Notes under the pieces: generated by a model
What the model was told of the DNA's origin: nothing
Databases searched by the model: none
Seen by the model: the letters and a program-made list of their open reading frames with translations, nothing else
Part shown: positions 25,326-35,472 of the stretch, piece by piece
Numbering within the stretch: the stretch's first letter is position 1
Layout of the letters: each line of letters begins with the position of its first letter
Source: Salipaludibacillus keqinensis
Lineage (GTDB): Bacteria > Bacillota > Bacilli > Bacillales > Salisediminibacteriaceae
Length of the DNA stretch: 64,000 nt
Reading direction: 5' to 3'
Assembly (NCBI RefSeq): GCF_003226325.1
Contig: NZ_PDOD01000006.1
Location: 186,001 to 250,000 of the forward strand
Made by a program: the position numbers and the translations under genes

Positions 25326-27145
25326 GATCCATCCCCCTCTACCTCATCGTACGGTAAGGTGAACGAAAATGTCGTTCCTCTTCCCCATTCACTGCTTACC
25401 CATATATGACCTGCATGAGCATTCACGATTTCTTTCGCAATCGCTAGACCTAACCCGGTCCCACCAAGGTTTCTCGATCTTGCTTTATCTACTCGATAGA
25501 AACGGTCGAATACGTGAGGAATGTTGTCTTTCGGAATGCCAACCCCTTCATCCTTCACACTAATCACGACACGGTCTTTTTCAGGCTTTAACGTACATGT
25601 AATTGTCCCACCCTCGGGTGAGTATTTGATAGCGTTTGAGATGATATTATCTAATAGCTGAGTCAGCTTGTCGCGATCACCCATAACAGGAATGGCTCGA
25701 TCAGGAATCTTTCGTTTAAATTGAATTTCTTGATTTTTCGTGGCCATCTCGAACCGATCAATGACATGGTTCACAAAAGTGGTTGCATTCATGCTAGCCA
25801 TAACCATTTGATAATCTTTGCTATCCATTTTCGATAATTGTAGCAAGTCGTTCACTAGGCGGATCATTCGCTCCGTCTCATTAGACGTTACTTGAATAAA
25901 GTGAGGTGCTACTTCTGGATTTTCAAGAGCTCCATCTTCTAATGCTTCTAAATAACTCTTCATTGACGTTAGTGGTGTCCGCAGTTCATGCGACACGTTA
26001 GCGACGAATTCCCTTCGCTCCTCTTCTATACGTTCTTGCTCTGTAACATCATGCAACACAGCAATAATCCCGTTCTCTTCACCCGTTTCCTTCTCAATGA
26101 CTGAAAAATGGGCTTCAAGAATAGTCTCCTCATGCTCAATATCAAAATCAAGTAAAATCGGATCAATCATGCCATATAAATCATCCAACTTCATGAATTT
26201 ATCTAAATTCAATAGTTTCATAATCTCAGAATTTATAGCTTCTTCTTGTGTTTGATTTAGCATTTCTTCCGCTCGACGGTTCATTAAGATGATTTTTCCA
26301 TTCTTATCGGTGGCCACTACACCATCCGTCATATGAGTTAATACGGATGACAGCTTTCTTCTTTCCCCTTCTGTCGTAGCATGAGCATCTTGAAGCTTAT
26401 TTGTCAGTTCATTAAATGTTGCTGCTAGTTGACCGATTTCATCATGACCGTAAACCCGTACATTTCTAGAAAAGTCTCCTTCTCCCATGACAACGGCTTG
26501 TTTCTTCATATCAACGATCGGTCTTGTAATCGTCCTTGATAAGAATATGCCAAGCGCTGCTGTAAGTAAAAGGGCAATAAATGTACCAGTGAATAATATT
26601 TGGTTAATATCCTGCATCTGATCGTAGATTTCTTCCATTGACGCCTCAATGTAAACAGCACCTATTGTTTGGTCCTCTGAAATTATCGGAACGGCCAATA
26701 CTCTCGTTCGGTGACCTGTAGTCGTTTTACGAAGAATATCTTCTTCACTATCAGTAGATGCCAATGCTCGCTTCACACGAGTATCTGTGACACGTTGACC
26801 CACAAAAATTTGTTGATCAGGATTTGTAGCAGTGACAACGACTTGGTTCTGGTCAATTACTTGCACATCTGCATGATCCATATTAAAAAGTTGTGTCAAC
26901 AATTCATCTATTCTTGCACGAAGTGAACGCTCTACTTCATCCTCATCCCTTATCATTTCCTGCTCCACATTGTAGGCTACTAATTCAGCTCGTTCTTCTA
27001 ATGTTGTATTAAAATTTTCTACAAGTTGATCTTCAAGCTGTCTAGTAAAATACACGCCAATGACCTGCATCGCGATCAGAATCAATAACACGTAAATGAT
27101 GACAATTTTTACGTGAATTGATTTATAAAAGCGAATCTTTTTCAT
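25322..27145 (-). CDS. walK: Essential cell-wall sensor histidine kinase WalK (YycG)
   Basis: A 607-residue sensor. Order: TM1 at about 12-32, an extracellular sensing domain to about 180, TM2 (LFTGTFIALLLTAALGIFLS), HAMP (TRPIVDMKKQAVVMGEGDF), a PAS domain, HisKA with the phospho-His in FVANVSHELRTPLTSM, and HATPase with NAIKYSPEGG, DEGVGIP and GTGLGLAI. It controls cell-wall hydrolases through WalR and is essential in most Firmicutes. ATG at 27145 follows CAGGAG and lies two bases past the walR stop; 21 upstream codons inside walR are not used. Confidence 0.97.
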   Translation of the reverse strand: MKKIRFYKSIHVKIVIIYVLLILIAMQVIGVYFTRQLEDQLVENFNTTLEERAELVAYNVEQEMIRDEDEVERSLRARIDELLTQLFNMDHADVQVIDQNQVVVTATNPDQQIFVGQRVTDTRVKRALASTDSEEDILRKTTTGHRTRVLAVPIISEDQTIGAVYIEASMEEIYDQMQDINQILFTGTFIALLLTAALGIFLSRTITRPIVDMKKQAVVMGEGDFSRNVRVYGHDEIGQLAATFNELTNKLQDAHATTEGERRKLSSVLTHMTDGVVATDKNGKIILMNRRAEEMLNQTQEEAINSEIMKLLNLDKFMKLDDLYGMIDPILLDFDIEHEETILEAHFSVIEKETGEENGIIAVLHDVTEQERIEEERREFVANVSHELRTPLTSMKSYLEALEDGALENPEVAPHFIQVTSNETERMIRLVNDLLQLSKMDSKDYQMVMASMNATTFVNHVIDRFEMATKNQEIQFKRKIPDRAIPVMGDRDKLTQLLDNIISNAIKYSPEGGTITCTLKPEKDRVVISVKDEGVGIPKDNIPHVFDRFYRVDKARSRNLGGTGLGLAIAKEIVNAHAGHIWVSSEWGRGTTFSFTLPYDEVEGDGS

Positions 27146-27147
27146 AT

Positions 27148-27855
27148 TTAATTCTCCTGATCGGACTGACGCAAGTAGTACCCTACACCACGCCGAGTTA
27201 CAATCCACGCCGGATTACTAGGATTATCTTCTACTTTTTCGCGCAACCGTCTCACGGTGACATCTACGGTACGTACGTCTCCGAAGTAATCATATCCCCA
27301 CACGGCTTGCAGCAGATGTTCTCTCGTCATAACTTGTCCAATATGTCGGGCAAGATAATGAACCAGTTCAAATTCACGGTGAGTCAATTCTATTGGTTCT
27401 CCTCGTTTCGTCACTAAGTAGGCATCTGGTTGAACTAACAAAGGACCAATTTCAATGTTTTTCGTCTCTGTATCTGTTTCTTGAACTTTTTGATTTCTAC
27501 GTAAGTTCGCCTTTACACGTGCAATCAATTCACGCGTACTAAAAGGCTTCGTTACATAATCATCTGCACCTAGTTCTAGGCCAAGAACTTTGTCAATTTC
27601 TGAATCTTTAGCTGTCAGCATAATAATCGGCATATCATACGTCTTACGTACTTCCCTGCACACTTCCATACCATCCATCGACGGAAGCATGATATCGAGA
27701 AGAATAAGATTCGGAACATGCTCCTTCACCATTTCAACAGCTTCACTGCCGTCATAAGCACAGATCACTTCAAATCCATCTTTCTCTAAACCAAACTTTA
27801 TAATATCCGCTATCGGTTTTTCATCATCAACTACTAGAATTTTTTGCTTATCCAT
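27148..27855 (-). CDS. walR: Essential response regulator WalR (YycF)
   Basis: A 235-residue OmpR/PhoB-type regulator of cell-wall metabolism. The receiver domain has Asp10-Asp11, the phosphoacceptor Asp54 in LILLDIMLP, Thr in IIMLTAKD and Lys in YVTKPFS. The winged-helix domain covers about 130-232, ending with RRGVGYYLR. First gene of the operon walR-walK-yycH-yycI-walJ-htrA. GAGGAG lies eleven bases before the ATG. Confidence 0.97.
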   Translation of the reverse strand: MDKQKILVVDDEKPIADIIKFGLEKDGFEVICAYDGSEAVEMVKEHVPNLILLDIMLPSMDGMEVCREVRKTYDMPIIMLTAKDSEIDKVLGLELGADDYVTKPFSTRELIARVKANLRRNQKVQETDTETKNIEIGPLLVQPDAYLVTKRGEPIELTHREFELVHYLARHIGQVMTREHLLQAVWGYDYFGDVRTVDVTVRRLREKVEDNPSNPAWIVTRRGVGYYLRQSDQEN

Positions 27856-28273
27856 TTTCTCACCAGCTCCTCTTCCTGATTCACTCCTTCTATTCTATCA
27901 CATAAAAAAATCACTTCTCTAGCTAGACACAGGAAGTTTCTAGAAAACCTTCATAACTTTTTCAAAGGAAACCTCTTTATGTGCACAAGAAGGAGAAGAC
28001 TATTTATATTTCACCATTATTTCCTAGGAAATGATATAGCCCGTCAGAGCTGAACATTTCACAAAATGGAAAGGTACTTTTCAGATGTTCTTTTTTATTA
28101 CAGCTCAAATTCCTCGTCTAGTGTGAAATTTCCTTCTTTCAGTAGGAAAAGCCTTTTCATATTGGCAGTTCTTTTGTATTTTAACTAAGCTCTTACAAAT
28201 AACAAATTCAGACAACATTTCATAATTACGGTCATATAATTAAGCCAGTATTTATTTTTATATATTTCACGCA
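27856..28273 (-). other. Control region between the tRNA operon and walR
   Basis: About 420 bases without a gene. The best promoter candidate on the minus strand is TTGTTA (28200-28205), 16 bases, TAAAAT (28178-28183), which would give a leader of about 315 bases before walR. No riboswitch class, open frame or strong hairpin was recognised in the leader. Confidence 0.4.
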
Positions 28274-28302
28274 CAAAAAAATCCTATCTATAAGATAGGA
28301 TT
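28274..28302 (-). terminator. Terminator of the tRNA operon
   Basis: On the minus strand AATCCTATC pairs with GATAGGATT around TTATA, then seven T. It lies 17 bases past the CCA end of tRNA-Thr. Confidence 0.92.
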
Positions 28303-28318
28303 GAACTATTATATAAAA

Positions 28319-28394
<76 letters not shown>

Positions 28395-28404
28395 ACTCAA
28401 AAGA

Positions 28405-28480
<76 letters not shown>

Positions 28481-28507
28481 ATGCTAAAGTTTACGATAAA
28501 ATAAAAA

Positions 28508-28583
28508 TGGCGGTCCCGACGGGAATCGAACCCGCGATCTCCTGCGTGACAGGCAGGCATGTTAACCGCTACACCACGGGACC
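28508..28583 (-). tRNA. tRNA-Asp (anticodon GUC)
   Basis: Acceptor GGTCCCG/CGGGACC with discriminator G, anticodon loop CTGTCAC giving GUC, TpsiC GTTCGATTC and an encoded CCA. Fourth gene of the operon. Confidence 0.96.
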
Positions 28584-28707
28584 TTTGAATAAATCATATG
28601 TATGTTTCATTGTTTCAAATAAAAAATAGCACCTATTAAGTACTACTACTTTGTCTTTTATCGAGTTTTCTAAACTAAGAATAATCGATGAAGGAGCAAA
28701 TTAAATT

Positions 28708-28784
<77 letters not shown>

Positions 28785-28876
28785 ACAATAATATTCGTTT
28801 CTCAGTTCATACATTTAGTATGAGGGACAACAGATCTAACTATACATGAAAACTTAAAATCTGTCAAGAAATAATT

Positions 28877-28951
28877 TGGTGACCCGTACGGGATTCGAAC
28901 CCGTGTTACCGCCGTGAAAGGGCGGTGTCTTAACCACTTGACCAACGGGCC
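28877..28951 (-). tRNA. tRNA-Glu (anticodon UUC)
   Basis: Acceptor GGCCCGT/ACGGGTC with one G-U pair, anticodon loop CTTTCAC giving UUC, TpsiC GTTCGAATC and an encoded CCA. Second gene of the operon. Confidence 0.96.
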
Positions 28952-28969
28952 ATGTCAATAAAGAAAACA

Positions 28970-29045
28970 TGGTGAGCCATGAAGGACTCGAACCTTCGAC
29001 CCTCTGATTAAAAGTCAGATGCTCTACCAACTGAGCTAATGGCTC
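28970..29045 (-). tRNA. tRNA-Lys (anticodon UUU)
   Basis: Acceptor GAGCCAT/ATGGCTC, anticodon loop CTTTTAA giving UUU, TpsiC GTTCGAGTC and an encoded CCA. First gene of the operon, 70 bases past its promoter. Confidence 0.96.
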
Positions 29046-29114
29046 TCATCTGAAAACGAGGATCTTACAAAGTACTTCATTCATACTTCAGATCACTTTT
29101 CAGCGACAAGATAT

Positions 29115-29143
29115 ATCTTACCATTCATTTTAAAAATAGGCAA
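29115..29143 (-). promoter_or_regulatory. Promoter of the tRNA operon
   Basis: TTGCCT (29138-29143), a 17-base A+T-rich spacer and TAAGAT (29115-29120) on the minus strand. Spacing and composition are typical of stable-RNA promoters. Confidence 0.75.
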
Positions 29144-29226
29144 TAGTTTTTTAAAAGAAAAAAATATCTATTTTTGATCACTTGTTGAACCTTTCTTACT
29201 TTAACGAATATCCATTCAAAAATCAA

Positions 29227-29255
29227 GAGCTCTGAAAAAATAATTCTCAGAGCTC
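29227..29255 (-). terminator. Terminator of purA
   Basis: GAGCTCTGA pairs with TCAGAGCTC on the minus strand, followed by TTGATTTTTG. The T run is interrupted, so strength is uncertain. Confidence 0.65.
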
Positions 29256-29276
29256 ACAAGAAATTTCATTCAGATA

Positions 29277-30563
29277 TTAAGCAAATACGCCACGTACAAG
29301 ATTCGTTTGTGTACGGTCTGGTCCTACAGAGAAAATCGTCAAAGGAATCCCTGTTAGTTGAGAGATGCGCTCCACATAATAAATCGCATTTCTAGGAAGG
29401 TCATGTAATGACTTCACTCCTGTAATGTCTTCAGTCCACCCTGGCACTTCTTCATATACAGGCTCACATTCAGCCAAAACTTTTAAGCTTGCTGGAAATT
29501 CTTCCATGATCTCACCACGATACTTGTATGCTACGCAGATTTTTAATGTCTCGATACCAGTCAACACATCAATGGAATTCAGTGATAAATCAGTAATTCC
29601 ACTGACGCGGCGAGCGTGGCGAACAACTACGCTGTCAAACCAACCTACACGTCTTGGACGGCCTGTGGTCGTTCCGTATTCGTTACCTACGTCACGAATT
29701 TTCTCTCCAATTTCATTGTCCAGTTCTGTTGGGAAGGGTCCATCCCCTACACGTGTCGTATAAGCTTTCGATACACCCACGACATGATCAATTTTAGATG
29801 GTCCAACACCAGAACCAATCGTTACACCACCAGCAATTGGGTTCGAAGACGTTACGAATGGATACGTCCCCTGATCGATATCAAGCATTACCCCCTGAGC
29901 ACCTTCAAACAAGACACGCTTTCCGCCGTCGAGAGCATCGTTTAAGATGACAGAAGTATCAGCCACGTAATGAGCGATCTGCTGACCATATTCATAGTAT
30001 TCTTCAAGAATGTCTTCGATTTTAAATCCATCCACATCATACATTTTTTCAAGCATACGATTTTTTTCACGAAGATTTATTTCAAGTTTTTCCTGGAATG
30101 TTTCTTTATCTAACAAGTCTACTATACGGATTCCAACGCGTGCCGCTTTATCCATATAGGCAGGACCTATACCTTTTCTTGTCGTCCCGATCTTATTTGC
30201 TCCCTTGCTTTCCTCTTCCACCGCATCAAGCTTCAAATGGTAGGGAAGAATCACATGTGCACGATTACTAATGCGAAGGTTACTTGTGTCTACACCTTTG
30301 TCATGTAAGTAAGTCAATTCTTTCACAAGCGCTTTTGGATCAATCACCATTCCATTTCCGATCACGCACGTCTTATCTTTATAAAAAATTCCAGATGGGA
30401 TCAAGTGCAGTTTGTATTTCGTACCGCCAAACACAATTGTATGGCCTGCATTGTTTCCACCTTGATACCGTGCAATCAGTTCTGACTGCTCTGATAAATA
30501 ATCAGTAATCTTTCCTTTTCCTTCGTCTCCCCACTGCGTTCCTACAACGACAACAGATGGCAT
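29277..30563 (-). CDS. purA: Adenylosuccinate synthetase
   Basis: A 428-residue enzyme that joins aspartate to IMP with GTP, the first committed step to AMP. The P-loop is [11 protein letters not shown] at the N-terminus; other family segments are [40 protein letters not shown] and [14 protein letters not shown] at 30563 follows GGAGGTG by eight bases; eleven upstream codons are excluded. Single gene with its own promoter and probable PurR sites, between the tRNA operon and the DoxX gene, as in other Bacillus relatives. Confidence 0.98.
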   Translation of the reverse strand: MPSVVVVGTQWGDEGKGKITDYLSEQSELIARYQGGNNAGHTIVFGGTKYKLHLIPSGIFYKDKTCVIGNGMVIDPKALVKELTYLHDKGVDTSNLRISNRAHVILPYHLKLDAVEEESKGANKIGTTRKGIGPAYMDKAARVGIRIVDLLDKETFQEKLEINLREKNRMLEKMYDVDGFKIEDILEEYYEYGQQIAHYVADTSVILNDALDGGKRVLFEGAQGVMLDIDQGTYPFVTSSNPIAGGVTIGSGVGPSKIDHVVGVSKAYTTRVGDGPFPTELDNEIGEKIRDVGNEYGTTTGRPRRVGWFDSVVVRHARRVSGITDLSLNSIDVLTGIETLKICVAYKYRGEIMEEFPASLKVLAECEPVYEEVPGWTEDITGVKSLHDLPRNAIYYVERISQLTGIPLTIFSVGPDRTQTNLVRGVFA

Positions 30564-30646
30564 GAATCGAGCACCTCCAACTTTATTTTCCTGCATTTAT
30601 ATTTTTCATATGAAAATCATTGGCATTTACCAAATGAACCATCGTT

Positions 30647-30725
30647 AGTTTATCAGTTTCACCTGCTACAGTCAACTATATCCCGAACAATACTAAGCGA
30701 TTTATGTTTTTCATTCGTTTATTAG
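30647..30725 (-). promoter_or_regulatory. purA promoter with putative PurBox pair
   Basis: On the minus strand TTGACT (30670-30675), 17 bases, TAAACT (30647-30652). Just upstream on the plus strand is TATCCCGAACAAT (30679-30691), a good PurBox, and further upstream a weak inverted partner with CGAA on the minus strand (about 30711-30723). Inverted PurBoxes about 17 bases apart upstream of the -35 are the known PurR arrangement in Bacillus. Confidence 0.6.
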
Positions 30726-30746
30726 TTTATAATGTAATACATAAGA

Positions 30747-30776
30747 AAACATTCCCGTCGATGTGACGGGAATGTT
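30747..30776 (-). terminator. Terminator of the DoxX gene
   Basis: AACATTCCCGTC pairs with GACGGGAATGTT around five bases, followed by TTCTTATG on the minus strand. It lies 14 bases past the stop codon. Confidence 0.8.
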
Positions 30777-30789
30777 TTGATGTTATGAT

Positions 30790-31299
30790 TTATGCTACTT
30801 GCCGATGGTCTGTTGGCATTAGTTTATTTTTAAATACAACTGTGCGAATGTAAGGAATTACCCAACGGTCCCCACCAAATTTACCAGCGTTGTAGCCTGC
30901 TGCTAAGATGAAAATTGTTAGTAATACTAACCAAGGATTTGAAGAAACAGTTCCTGCAAACATAAATGCGAAGTTCATCATGATACCAAAGAATGCTGCT
31001 GCTGTTGTAAGAACACCGACAATTAAACCAAGTCCGACTAACAATTCACCCCATGCGACCATGAAGCTGAACACGCCTGCATTTGGTAAGGCAAAGTTTT
31101 CAATAAACGCGTGATACGTTGGATACTGCTCCATGACTGCTTCGTTTCCGACTACCCCTGTTAAATAACCTGATGCATCAAATGGTTCGCCGACGACTTT
31201 CCCCCACCCTGCTGTTAACCACTGCCACCCAATGTACACTCGTAACACTGTCAAAAGTCCCGCTGCAATTTTGTTGTTTCTTAAGAAATCCATAAACAT
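30790..31299 (-). CDS. DoxX-family membrane protein
   Basis: A 169-residue protein with four transmembrane segments (GLLTVLRVYIGWQWLTAGWGK, FSFMVAWGELLVGLGLIVGVL, AAAFFGIMMNFAFMFAG, WLVLLTIFILAAGYNAG). It belongs to the DoxX/TQO small-subunit group, often linked to quinone or thiol redox stress. The exact role is unknown. ATG at 31299 follows GAGGAGG by seven bases; 18 earlier codons are excluded. A perfect 16-bp palindrome about 95 bases upstream suggests control by a dedicated repressor. Confidence 0.88.
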   Translation of the reverse strand: MFMDFLRNNKIAAGLLTVLRVYIGWQWLTAGWGKVVGEPFDASGYLTGVVGNEAVMEQYPTYHAFIENFALPNAGVFSFMVAWGELLVGLGLIVGVLTTAAAFFGIMMNFAFMFAGTVSSNPWLVLLTIFILAAGYNAGKFGGDRWVIPYIRTVVFKNKLMPTDHRQVA

Positions 31300-31391
31300 G
31301 ATAATTCCTCCTCGTAAGGTTTCGTTTTTTTTAGGAAGGGAGTTGACGATCACTTGTATTTATAAGAATGATAAGTTCATTTAGGCTGTTT

Positions 31392-31407
31392 GTTAGTGAT
31401 CACTAAC
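31392..31407. promoter_or_regulatory. Perfect palindrome upstream of the DoxX gene, probable operator
   Basis: GTTAGTGATCACTAAC is a 16-base perfect palindrome located between the DoxX gene and the dnaB helicase terminator. A related AGTGATC half occurs nearer the gene (31348-31354). Such sites suit a small dimeric repressor of the MarR or HxlR type that controls redox genes; no such regulator gene is in the window. Confidence 0.5.
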
Positions 31408-31550
31408 TCGCTCTCTATAGTTCTAGTATAGTATGGATTCCGTGGTTACCACCGGGCAACCTGTGAACAGTTCGTTGCAAACTGGTGGCTAAATTGTGAA
31501 CTTGATCACAAGATAATATATATCTTCTTTCATATACTTTTTTTGTAACA

Positions 31551-31583
31551 AAAAAAACGAGACGCATATGTTGTCTCGTTTTT
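31551..31583 (-). terminator. Terminator of the rplI-dnaB helicase unit
   Basis: AAACGAGAC pairs with GTCTCGTTT around a nine-base loop, then a run of T on the minus strand, 19 bases past the helicase stop codon. Confidence 0.9.
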
Positions 31584-31601
31584 CCCATCGTTCTATTGTC
31601 C

Positions 31602-32966
31602 TTACGCACCTGGTGGCATATCACCCTCGTCATAACGTCGTTCTAAATTGACGAACTTGTTATATTCTTTCACGAATGCGAGCTCCACTGTTCCAACGGG
31701 TCCGTTACGTTGCTTCGCAATAATAATTTCAATGATATCCTTTTTTTCTGATTCCTGATCGTAATAATCATCTCGGTAGAGGAAAGCAACAATATCAGCA
31801 TCTTGCTCAATACTACCCGATTCTCGAATGTCTGACATCATCGGACGCTTATCCTGTCGAGATTCAACGCCACGAGAAAGCTGGGATAAAGCAATAACGG
31901 GTAATTCCAGTTCACGGGCAAGCCCTTTTAATTCTCTGGAGATTTCCGAGACTTCCTGTTGTCTACCTTCCCCGCTACGCGAGTCTCCTTGAATGAGCTG
32001 TAAATAGTCAATCATGATCATTCCGAGGCCACGGTCTTGTTTTAATTTTCGGCACTTGGATCGAATATCTTTGACTTTGATTCCGGGAGTGTCATCAATA
32101 TAAATACCAGCTTTTGATAAGCTTCCCATGGCCATCGTTAGCCGCTGCCAATCTTCGTCTTCAAGCTTTCCTGTACGAAGTCGCTGAGCGTCTATATTCC
32201 CCTCTGCGCACAACATACGCATGACAAGTTGGTCAGCCCCCATCTCCAAACTAAATATGGCTACATTTTCATCCGTTTTTGTGGCTACGTTTTGTGATAT
32301 GTTCAAGGCGAAGGCTGTTTTACCTACAGATGGACGAGCAGCTACAATGACGAGGTCATTTCGCTGGAACCCGGCTGTAATTCGGTCTAGCTCCGTAAAG
32401 CCAGTAGGAATGCCTGTGACGTCACCTGCTGTATGCTGAAGCATTTCAATTTTATCAAAGGCTTCTACTAAAACATCTTTAATCTCTACGAACTCACCTG
32501 AATTTTTCTTTTGAGAAACTTCTAGTATAGACTTTTCCGCTGCATTTAAAATAGAATCTACGTCTTCATCAGCAGCGTAACCTTCAGAGGTAATGTTTGT
32601 TGCTACACGTATTAGCCTACGTAACAACGATTTTTCTTCAACAATTTGACTGTAATAAAGTGCATTGGCTGCTGTTGGTACAGCATTTGCTAAGTCACTC
32701 AAATACGATACGCCACCAATTTCTTCGAGCCATTTCTTTGTTTGCAATTCCGAGGTGACCGTAATTAAGTCCACCGGCTCACCTTTCTCGGAAAGATCTA
32801 ACATGGCTGTGAAAATTCGCTGATGGGCTGCTCGGTAAAAATCCTCAGGAATTAAACGTTCATAGGCGGTGACGAGGGCTTCTTGTTCAATAAAAATCGC
32901 CCCTAGCACCGCCTGTTCGGCTTCAATATTTTGAGGTGGTGTTCGATCGGCAAATAAGTCAGACAT
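31602..32966 (-). CDS. dnaC: Replicative DNA helicase (DnaB family; dnaC in Bacillus naming)
   Basis: A 454-residue hexameric 5'-3' helicase that unwinds the fork. The N-terminal domain opens with PPQNIEAEQAVLGAIF; the RecA-like motor has Walker A ARPSVGKTAF near residue 210, Walker B IDYLQLIQ, and IALSQLSRGVE with an arginine finger in the C-terminal third. Bacillus calls this gene dnaC. Third of the group yybS-gdpP-rplI-dnaC. The gap to rplI is 80 bases, so it may share their transcript. Confidence 0.97.
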   Translation of the reverse strand: MSDLFADRTPPQNIEAEQAVLGAIFIEQEALVTAYERLIPEDFYRAAHQRIFTAMLDLSEKGEPVDLITVTSELQTKKWLEEIGGVSYLSDLANAVPTAANALYYSQIVEEKSLLRRLIRVATNITSEGYAADEDVDSILNAAEKSILEVSQKKNSGEFVEIKDVLVEAFDKIEMLQHTAGDVTGIPTGFTELDRITAGFQRNDLVIVAARPSVGKTAFALNISQNVATKTDENVAIFSLEMGADQLVMRMLCAEGNIDAQRLRTGKLEDEDWQRLTMAMGSLSKAGIYIDDTPGIKVKDIRSKCRKLKQDRGLGMIMIDYLQLIQGDSRSGEGRQQEVSEISRELKGLARELELPVIALSQLSRGVESRQDKRPMMSDIRESGSIEQDADIVAFLYRDDYYDQESEKKDIIEIIIAKQRNGPVGTVELAFVKEYNKFVNLERRYDEGDMPPGA

Positions 32967-33046
32967 GACTTGATTCCCTCATTTCCCACGTAAAATTAAT
33001 GCAAATCATTCGATAGAAATGCTCAAAGCACTCCTATACGAAGAGT

Positions 33047-33493
33047 CTATTTAGCTTCCGCTACATGTACTTTTAAAGTAGCAGTGACTTGAGGATGAAC
33101 TTTTACTTTTATGTTCGTATACCCTAAAGCACGGATCGGTTCGTTCATCTCAATTTTCCGTTTATCAATCTTCAAGTCCATTTTTTTCAATCTTTCAGCA
33201 ATCTGCTTGTTTGTTACAGCACCAAATAACCGACCGTTTTCTCCAGCTTTTGCAGTTAGTTCAATCGTCATATTTTCTAATTCTTCCTTGAACTTTTCTG
33301 CCGCTTCAAGTTCTTTTTCAGTCTGACGCTCTTCACTTTCTTGCTTTTTTTCTAACGATTTCATATTACCTTTATTTGCCTCTACGGCAAGATTATTTTT
33401 TAACAAATAGTTTCTTGCGTATCCCTCTGATACATTCTTCACTTCGCCTTTTTTACCTTTTCCTTTTACATCGTCCAAAAAGATGACTTTCAC
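33047..33493 (-). CDS. rplI: 50S ribosomal protein L9
   Basis: A 148-residue protein. N-terminal domain with [17 protein letters not shown] and [16 protein letters not shown] (rRNA-binding), a long Lys/Glu-rich connecting helix at about 45-80, and a C-terminal domain with [16 protein letters not shown]. The start codon overlaps the gdpP stop by four bases. Confidence 0.98.
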   Translation of the reverse strand: MKVIFLDDVKGKGKKGEVKNVSEGYARNYLLKNNLAVEANKGNMKSLEKKQESEERQTEKELEAAEKFKEELENMTIELTAKAGENGRLFGAVTNKQIAERLKKMDLKIDKRKIEMNEPIRALGYTNIKVKVHPQVTATLKVHVAEAK

Positions 33494-35460
33494 GATGATT
33501 GTCCCCCTTTGAAATATTCGTCTATTTTTTCTTTCAATAATTCTTCCACTTCGTCAATCAGCAAATCATCTATCTGCGTAGCCGCATTCGTTAAATGTCC
33601 TCCGCCATCCATCATTTCCATGATCACCTGCACATTAACTTCACCAAGAGAACGAGCACTAATACTAACTCGTCCGTCATCTAATTTCGATATGACGAAA
33701 GACGCAACCACGTTATTCATAGTAAGCAACGTATCAGCTGCCTGTGCAATAAGCACTTGACCATAAGATTCATCAGAATAACCTTTAGCTATTGCCATTC
33801 CACCAGAATAAATGTACGCTTTTTCGATCAGTTTCGAACGTCTCACATACTGGTCAAAATCCTCTTTTAATAGTTTTTGAACCAACGTAGTGTCTGCTCC
33901 ACGACTGCGAAGATAGGAAGCAGCATCAAATGTCCGTGAGCCCGTTCGGATGGCAAAGCTTTTCGTATCTACAATGATTCCAGCAAGTAGTGCTGTGGAC
34001 TCTAACACATCTAAATCAGGCTGAGAAGGTTGATATTCTAGAAGTTCTGTAATAAGCTCCGCCGTTGATGAAGCGTAAGGTTCCATGTACACAAGCACGG
34101 CATCATCAATAAAGTCTTCACCTCGTCGATGATGATCAATGACAATCGTACGGTCCATTCTTTCTAGTAACTTCGGATCCATCACAAGAGATGGCTTATG
34201 GGTATCTACCACAACCATTAATGTATCGTCTGTCGCCTCTTCTCTTGCTTCTTCCGGGGTAATAAACTGAGCCCACAAATCGTTATGACCTTCAATCTCT
34301 TCCAGTAGTTTATGAACACTTTGATTCACATCATTTGGATTTAATATAATAAAGCCGTCTTTTCCATTAGCTTCGGCAATCTTCAACATCCCTATTGCCG
34401 CACCAACTGAATCCATATCCGGATTTTTGTGACCCATGACAAATACTTTATCACTTTCTAGGACGAAATCCCGAATAGCGTGAGAAATCACACGGGCCCG
34501 GACTCTCGTGCGCTTTTCCATAGCATTTGACTTACCGCCATAAAACCGCCCTTTACCATTCTTTTCTTTGATCGCGACCTGATCTCCACCTCTTCCAAGA
34601 GCTAAATCAAGACTGGATTGAGCTAAACTTCCCAGCTCCCGGAGTGATGACTCTCCACTGCCAATGCCTACGCTCAAAGTGACGGCAACTTTTTCTTTCG
34701 CTGTATTATCTCTGATTTCATCCAGGATAGTAAAGCGATTTTCTTCCAATACTTTCAGTGAATCTTCATTAAAAACAGCGACGAATCGGTCAGCTGCCGT
34801 TCTTCGAATAAATATATCGTGCTCTTTCGACCATCGGTTTAATGAGTCTGTTACGTGAGTTAACAATTTACTGCGAATTTGATCATCCATACCTTGGGTT
34901 ACTTCATCATAGTTATCAAGGTAAATGAGTCCGAGCACTGTTTTTTCTCGTTCAAATAAATCTTTGAATTCCTGCTCTTCTGTCACATTAATAAAATAGA
35001 GCAAACGTTCATTAGGTTCATGGAAAACACGATAATTATGATCAAGTATTTCTACTAAAAACCGCTTCTTATCTTTATCCACTTCATCCTTAAGATGACT
35101 GGAAAAAAATGAAATCGATTCTCCAACCAACTCTTGCTCCACAAGTCTTGCTAAATATGGATTGGTCCATTGAATTTCCCGGTCTTCATTATAAAGTAAT
35201 ATTCCGATAGGCAGTTTAGTTACTGCTTCTTCCCCCGCTTTATTGACCCGGTACGTTAATGTAGAAATGTATTCGGATAAGTCTCTTTCAAAATGGGTTC
35301 TCGCCCGAATGATTAGAAAGAGGACAACTCCTAAACTTGCAAACCCTATAAGCCCTACTTGCCATTGGAAATACGTTAATATTCCAGTAAACAGCACAGC
35401 TACGCTAAACAAGGCAATGACGTGATATCCATGCCACTTTCTTAACAGGAATTTCGGCAT
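33490..35460 (-). CDS. gdpP: Cyclic-di-AMP phosphodiesterase GdpP (YybT)
   Basis: A 656-residue membrane enzyme that hydrolyses c-di-AMP to pApA and so sets potassium and osmolyte balance and beta-lactam tolerance. Two N-terminal transmembrane helices (residues 12-50), a heme-binding-type PAS domain, a degenerate GGDEF domain ([15 protein letters not shown]) with ATPase rather than cyclase features, then DHH ([33 protein letters not shown]) and DHHA1 ([10 protein letters not shown]). The overlap with rplI is four bases. Confidence 0.96.
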   Translation of the reverse strand: MPKFLLRKWHGYHVIALFSVAVLFTGILTYFQWQVGLIGFASLGVVLFLIIRARTHFERDLSEYISTLTYRVNKAGEEAVTKLPIGILLYNEDREIQWTNPYLARLVEQELVGESISFFSSHLKDEVDKDKKRFLVEILDHNYRVFHEPNERLLYFINVTEEQEFKDLFEREKTVLGLIYLDNYDEVTQGMDDQIRSKLLTHVTDSLNRWSKEHDIFIRRTAADRFVAVFNEDSLKVLEENRFTILDEIRDNTAKEKVAVTLSVGIGSGESSLRELGSLAQSSLDLALGRGGDQVAIKEKNGKGRFYGGKSNAMEKRTRVRARVISHAIRDFVLESDKVFVMGHKNPDMDSVGAAIGMLKIAEANGKDGFIILNPNDVNQSVHKLLEEIEGHNDLWAQFITPEEAREEATDDTLMVVVDTHKPSLVMDPKLLERMDRTIVIDHHRRGEDFIDDAVLVYMEPYASSTAELITELLEYQPSQPDLDVLESTALLAGIIVDTKSFAIRTGSRTFDAASYLRSRGADTTLVQKLLKEDFDQYVRRSKLIEKAYIYSGGMAIAKGYSDESYGQVLIAQAADTLLTMNNVVASFVISKLDDGRVSISARSLGEVNVQVIMEMMDGGGHLTNAATQIDDLLIDEVEELLKEKIDEYFKGGQSS

Positions 35461-35472
35461 TCTTCACAACTC

